From Serinus canaria (lineage: Eukaryota; Chordata; Aves; Passeriformes; Fringillidae), in the NCBI RefSeq assembly GCF_022539315.1, contig NC_066317.1, positions 50,820,435 through 50,884,434 on the forward strand: 64,000 bases of DNA, in the 5' to 3' direction. Below are positions 59,601 to 64,000 of this stretch, piece after piece. The translations under genes were made by a program, and so were the position numbers. Every line of letters begins with the position of its first letter. Position 1 is the first letter of the stretch. The notes below the pieces were generated by a model, which was given only the letters and a program-made list of their open reading frames with translations, searched no databases and was not told the origin of the DNA.

Positions 59601-62000
59601 GCTCTCCACAGTGAGCCCAGCATTTCCACCTGCAATTTTTAAAGGGCACAAAACCAATCCCTTCTCAAGGGGTAAGATAAAAATCCCTCTGCTGGAGCTC
59701 AGTGTTCCCTGACGAAGACTGTCCCCACCATGGTGAGGTGTGTGGTGTGGAACCAACAGCTCTAAACCTCTACCAGTTATCCCTGAACCTGGGGTAGCTT
59801 TAAGAGAAGTTCTTCGTATTTCATGTAGACAACCTAAAGCTCTTGTAAAATCAGTTCATACAAAAGGAAAAACATCCTAGCAAAACCTCCAAACCCCCTT
59901 TTAAACACACACAAGTCTATTAGATATCAATAGTTAGAATATATTCATTCACCAAGTTACCAAACAGGAAAATGCTGAGTAAGCAGAGAAACCACAAATT
60001 AAAGTACAATAGTATTTATTAACAAAAAATAAATAGCTGTAGTGATTGTTTGACACCAGCTTTAAAAAAAAAAAAAATTGCCTCTTTAAGACTGCTGCAA
60101 AAATTCACAATGAAGGGAAAAAAAAGAAATTCATTATGATTTAAATAACTTCCATTTTATGAAAGGAAGCACAATATTCTCTTATATTTCAATTTTATAA
60201 TGGCTATGTTTTTAGTTAATAATAATCATTATGTGAAGACTATGTATGGATTCCTTACAGAATACCTTTAAAAATTGCTTAAAATGAGTCAAAATATGGA
60301 TCTCAGTCTGGTACATTTCCAATATCCATGTGAACAGCAATAATTTTTACCTTATTAGAAATATTCATAATGATTCAGTGTAAGAAAATTTTATGAGAAA
60401 ATGGATGTCCTTCTCATTTCTGAATAATAATATTGTCCCATTTCAACAGTTGAATAATGCAGTTCAAAATGCAAATTACTCTTCTTTATTCCTTTTGATT
60501 TATGCCAAATATTACCATTAAAAAATTTGTAAAGAAAAGCCTTTATATGCTGCAAACATTTATAAAGAAAAGCCAGTGTAATCAATTATCAATATTTTGC
60601 ATGTTCTTAGCTGGTTTTCTTTTTATGAAAGTACAGGGAACTTACATTTTCTTTGTGCCTTATGTGCTATATATTTTGTTCCTATTGGATTTGCTATTTG
60701 CCAAATCTATGATTAAATAAATAAAATATCAAAACCATGATACTTTAAAGAGCTATCTTACACTCTCAAGGTGTTATTATTTTTCTTTAAAATTTATTAT
60801 TATTTTATTCAGTTGTAATTGCATCTACCTGATATGTGATTTGGCTTGTTCTTCATGCCTTTAAATTTAGTGCATTTTTATAGTGCTATTTTTATGTATG
60901 GGGAACAAAGAACTTTGATCTGTATGGAAATGAAAATAAGTTAATATTAGCTGTTAATATTAGCTAGAATCTTGGACTAGGTCTATCATAAAAGAAAAAT
61001 CTTCCAATTAGGTTTTAAATCTTAATTTATATTGCTTGAAAATAATATGATATTAGAGTACTTTTTAGGTACTGTCAGTATGTTTTTCTTGAAGATTTTT
61101 GGAATCACATTCATCGTATCCACAATCTTGGCTTGAAATATGCAAAAACAGAAAAAGGAAAAAAAAGCCTTAGAGGAGGAGTTTCATCTATTTTGATTAT
61201 GGAAATATGTGTGAAAGAAGCCCTATGGTGCTTCTTTCATAACCCTTCAGAGTCGTCATTTTCTACTTTCTGTTCCCTATGGAATGACGTGAGTGCTTCA
61301 TTCCAGACTCACCACAGAATAGCCTTTCTTGCTGCTTCATAGAGAAAGCAGCAAGTGCAAAATGGTAATTATAATAAGAATTGTCAAGAATATTACAATG
61401 ATTTATGTCTGTGAATAAAAATTTAGCCTTCTTTCCACCAAGATCTTATGATTGTCTCTGTTCAGAAAACACTTTACTATCTTGATCACTTTGCAAATCC
61501 TATTGAACCACCCCCCCCCTGTTAATACTTCATATCTTAAAAAGCTTTCAAGGCTCTGCCCCCTTGACCTTCCTTGACCTGGATTAACGTGATAGCCAGA
61601 AACATTTCCTTCATGCATGCTGAATGCCTAATGACATACATCTTTCAGTAATTTATTCCAGTGCAACACTCTTTTACAATATGCCTTCACAAAACATATC
61701 AGACAGTATAATTTAATCATCAGTAAAACTTAGCAGAATGTATTGAAATTATTAAAAAAGATTATGCTTATTCAGCTTCTGTCTTCTATCAAGTGTGACT
61801 ACTCTGTCACAAGGGAATGCAAATGACTTAATTTAAAAAGTTTTACATAAATGATTTTTATGAATAGCTTTTAATTTCAACAAATAAGAGAACAGGTGGA
61901 TATTTCCTTAGAATACTGATTATGAAATGAAACCATAATGTCTTAGCCACTTAGGCATATTTTAGGTATTTGTAATAGATGTGAAGCTGAAACAATATTT
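56663..62000. other. AT-rich non-coding DNA
   Basis: No host exon or recognised mobile element was seen. A GC-richer patch at about 59300-59760 carries several overlapping short open frames on both strands without recognisable domains; it may be an unrecognised repeat. A 13-bp tandem duplication (GTTAATATTAGCT) lies at 60940-60965. A run of ten C lies near 61510. Confidence 0.45.
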
Positions 62001-62929
62001 TTGCTAAGGGATGTTACAAGGTCTCTGACTCTGGCAGGCTCTGGGGCCCAGGTGTTTCTCTGTCCTGGCTGCTGGAGCTCAGCCTGGTGCCCTGGAGGCC
62101 TGGGAGTTGTTTTCCCAAGCTGATGCATGCAGCTGCTGCTTTCCCATTTGGAGGCAGTGAGTGTATTCCAGAGACCCACTCCTGCCCACCCTGGGAACAC
62201 TGACATGGCTGGCAGCAGTGGGGACTCTGGACAGGCACTGTCGTTAACAATCCCCAAATATGGCACCACCAGGACTCACAGAAAACACAAGTACAGATAA
62301 AGAAGTCCCTAAAACATAGGAACAACTAGCCAAGTACCTTTCCTCTACTCCAGCTGATGAGTACTGGAGGTCACTAATGAAAACAGACACACACTTCCAC
62401 TCATTCTCTAGGTTTGCAAGCAGGTTCACATGCTCAGGTATCCCTAAAGTAGCACAGTTCCTCTTTCCAATACCTTGAGCCCTCTTACTCACTCCATAGG
62501 TGTCCTACTCACTGTCTGATCTAGCCTGATGTTCACTAGCAAACACCTGCACGCTCATTTCAAAGGTACCCCACATTTGTGGATCTTTCCATGAGCCCCT
62601 TCCCTGCCTGAAACCTCTGCCTGGACCTGGATGCTCCTCTGCCATGTGGGACAGCTTGAAGCTTGCTTGTAAATTCGATGCACTCCCACCTCACACCTCC
62701 TAGGTTTGAGAGAAATGCACCTTCCTCTCCTCACAGCTGCTGACCCCCAGGCAGACAGGCTGTGAGCCACTGTCCCAATCCAGTGGCTTGCACCATGGAC
62801 ACAGACCCTGTCAGACCTGTCACTCCAGTTTAAGCTCTGAGTTCACCAACAGCCTCTCCAGCTGCAGTCTGAGCACTCACTCATGGGACAAATGGTGAGA
62901 TTACAAAGACAGTTTAGAAAATATCTCAC
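62001..62929. other. GC-richer segment of unknown nature
   Basis: At 62020-62280 and 62540-62890 the base composition is clearly richer in G and C than the surroundings. Wording such as GGTGCCCTGGAGGCCTGGGA is typical of avian retroviral or repeat DNA. I could not assign a family. Open frames of 80-108 codons on the minus strand have no domain. It could be internal sequence belonging to the LTR candidate next to it. Confidence 0.35.
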
Positions 62930-63240
62930 AAGAAGACAGGATAGACAGTGATAATTGGGCACAGGGCTTCCTCAGACCAATTTATTGATGACTTGCATAC
63001 ACACAACTGGCTCCTTTTATTCCTCCTCTTATCATGCCACCCCTTTTCTAAGTCTCTGGTCCCCTCTTTTTCTCTCCCTTTGAGCTGTCCTAAACATCCC
63101 TTAGCAAGTCTTGAGAGTGCCTCAGCCTGCCTTGAATATCCCTAAACTTTCATTCTCCTGCCTCCCTGTTCTTGACAGCTACGGACTCCAGACTGACAGT
63201 CTCCAAAGTTAACCCAGGAGTGTCTTAATGGGCCATCAAT
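62930..63240 (-). mobile_element. Probable minus-strand LTR
   Basis: Read on the minus strand, the segment starts TGATGGCCCATTAAG, which fits a TG terminus. It passes a TATA-like AATAAAAGGAGC (plus positions about 63013-63024). It then has an AATAAA signal (about 62981-62986), followed by GAGGAAGCCCTGTGCCCAAT. The close TATA-to-AATAAA spacing and the U5-like text resemble avian endogenous retroviral LTRs. The 3' end was not fixed and no target duplication was identified. Confidence 0.4.
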
Positions 63241-64000
63241 TACCATTTCAAGAGCTTCAGTCTTCAGTCCCTCTGACACTTGTCTGTCAGATTGGTGTCT
63301 CTGTCTGTTTCATTCAGCACTTTGACTCCTGTTGAACTGGAAAGGGATCTTGATCTGATAACCTAAATGAAGCAGATGTTCTTACATTCCACATTCCATC
63401 ACAGTCTACTAATGGGAAATTTAGTGCATAGTTTTAATAACATCTGTTAAAAAGTATGTCTGCAAAAGTGATGTGCTTGCATTTATAGTCCGTTGCTGAA
63501 TTTGCTGAACAGATGTATATTTAAAAAACTATGAAATTTCCAGCAAAACTGAAGGAATAACAAATAACTAATTTTATTAAACAATGAAATTTTTGATGAA
63601 CAATGATAAACATTATTACATCTTAAAATTTTATGTGCTGTGTTCTTTTCAAACACCAAAATATTCTCACAATATTAAGGGAAATAAAATTTTGTAAAGG
63701 GTCCTTGAACTGAATACAATTAAAATCCTTAATATTTTCTAATATCTAATATAATTTTATATTAGAATCACAATATGTGCCTCATGGTTAGTTGCTTACT
63801 GTCCTTTTTTTCACACATTTTTCTTAAAGGAGGATGAGTTATGACAAGCACAAAAAAAAGGCTAAATGGAACTATGTGAGTCCTCATTTAAAGTTGTTTC
63901 ACTTCAATATAGCAATATATGGATGAAGGTGGTTTTACTTCTTTTTGTGCTGTGAGCTGGAACTTTATTTTCAGGTTTTGAACCTTCTATCAGAATTCAG
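63241..64000. other. AT-rich non-coding DNA
   Basis: No gene or recognised repeat was seen up to the end of the window. Confidence 0.5.

Noticed and set aside
59300..59760. GC-richer patch with overlapping open frames that could be an exon or CpG island
   Set aside because: CpG is not enriched by eye, no splice-bounded frame with a domain is visible, and open frames occur on both strands.

Overview
The window looks like non-coding, AT-rich nuclear DNA from a bird, most likely a passerine. The main reason is the repeat content. I count about eighteen fragments of CR1, the dominant avian LINE. There is one copy that looks like a tRNA-Ile-headed, CR1-tailed SINE (the TguSINE1 type described from songbirds). 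There are also several LTR fragments of a kind I recognise from avian genomes, and a decayed ERVL provirus. Family assignments come from my memory of consensus sequences, not from a database search.

I found no host protein-coding exon, tRNA, rRNA or other functional RNA gene that I can support. The longest open frames are antisense or sense shadows of repeats, or a by-product of a 22-bp minisatellite that is open in all six frames. The window is therefore part of a gene desert or of a very large intron.

Layout. 1-5.2 kb: AT-rich, no recognised repeat. 5.2-5.6 kb and 8.07-9.0 kb: CR1 fragments, the second carrying an unusual composite insertion. 14.04-15.1 kb: an LTR fragment abutting a CR1, then a TTA-type microsatellite. 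17.17-19.46 kb: the longest CR1 fragment (about 2.3 kb). 25.7-26.4 kb: CR1. 28.6 kb: the SINE. 30.8 kb: LTR fragment. 34.3-36.6 kb: rearranged CR1 pieces in opposite orientations, then a locally GC-rich island with a sixteen-unit minisatellite. 39.5 kb: CR1 3' end. 41.0 kb: (CACT)17. 41.4-43.3 kb: CR1, then an ERVL LTR with gag- and integrase-like remnants. 45.0-46.3 kb: two CR1 fragments. 47.5-47.8 and 51.5-52.1 kb: two more copies of the LTR family seen at 14 kb. 52.1-52.45 kb: three successive CR1 3' ends. 53.2-54.1 kb: a CR1 split by a solo LTR. 54.65-56.66 kb: short CR1 pieces. 62.9-63.24 kb: a probable minus-strand LTR.

The observations most worth a second look are two apparent local templated insertions. 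In the first, a CR1 at 8.8 kb holds 20 bp copied in inverted orientation from 110 bp away, followed by 53 bp almost identical to a site 1.5 kb downstream. In the second, an LTR at 51.8 kb is interrupted by 58 bp identical to a site 1.28 kb upstream. Both look like template switching during replication or repair. I did not find a convincing new gene system.
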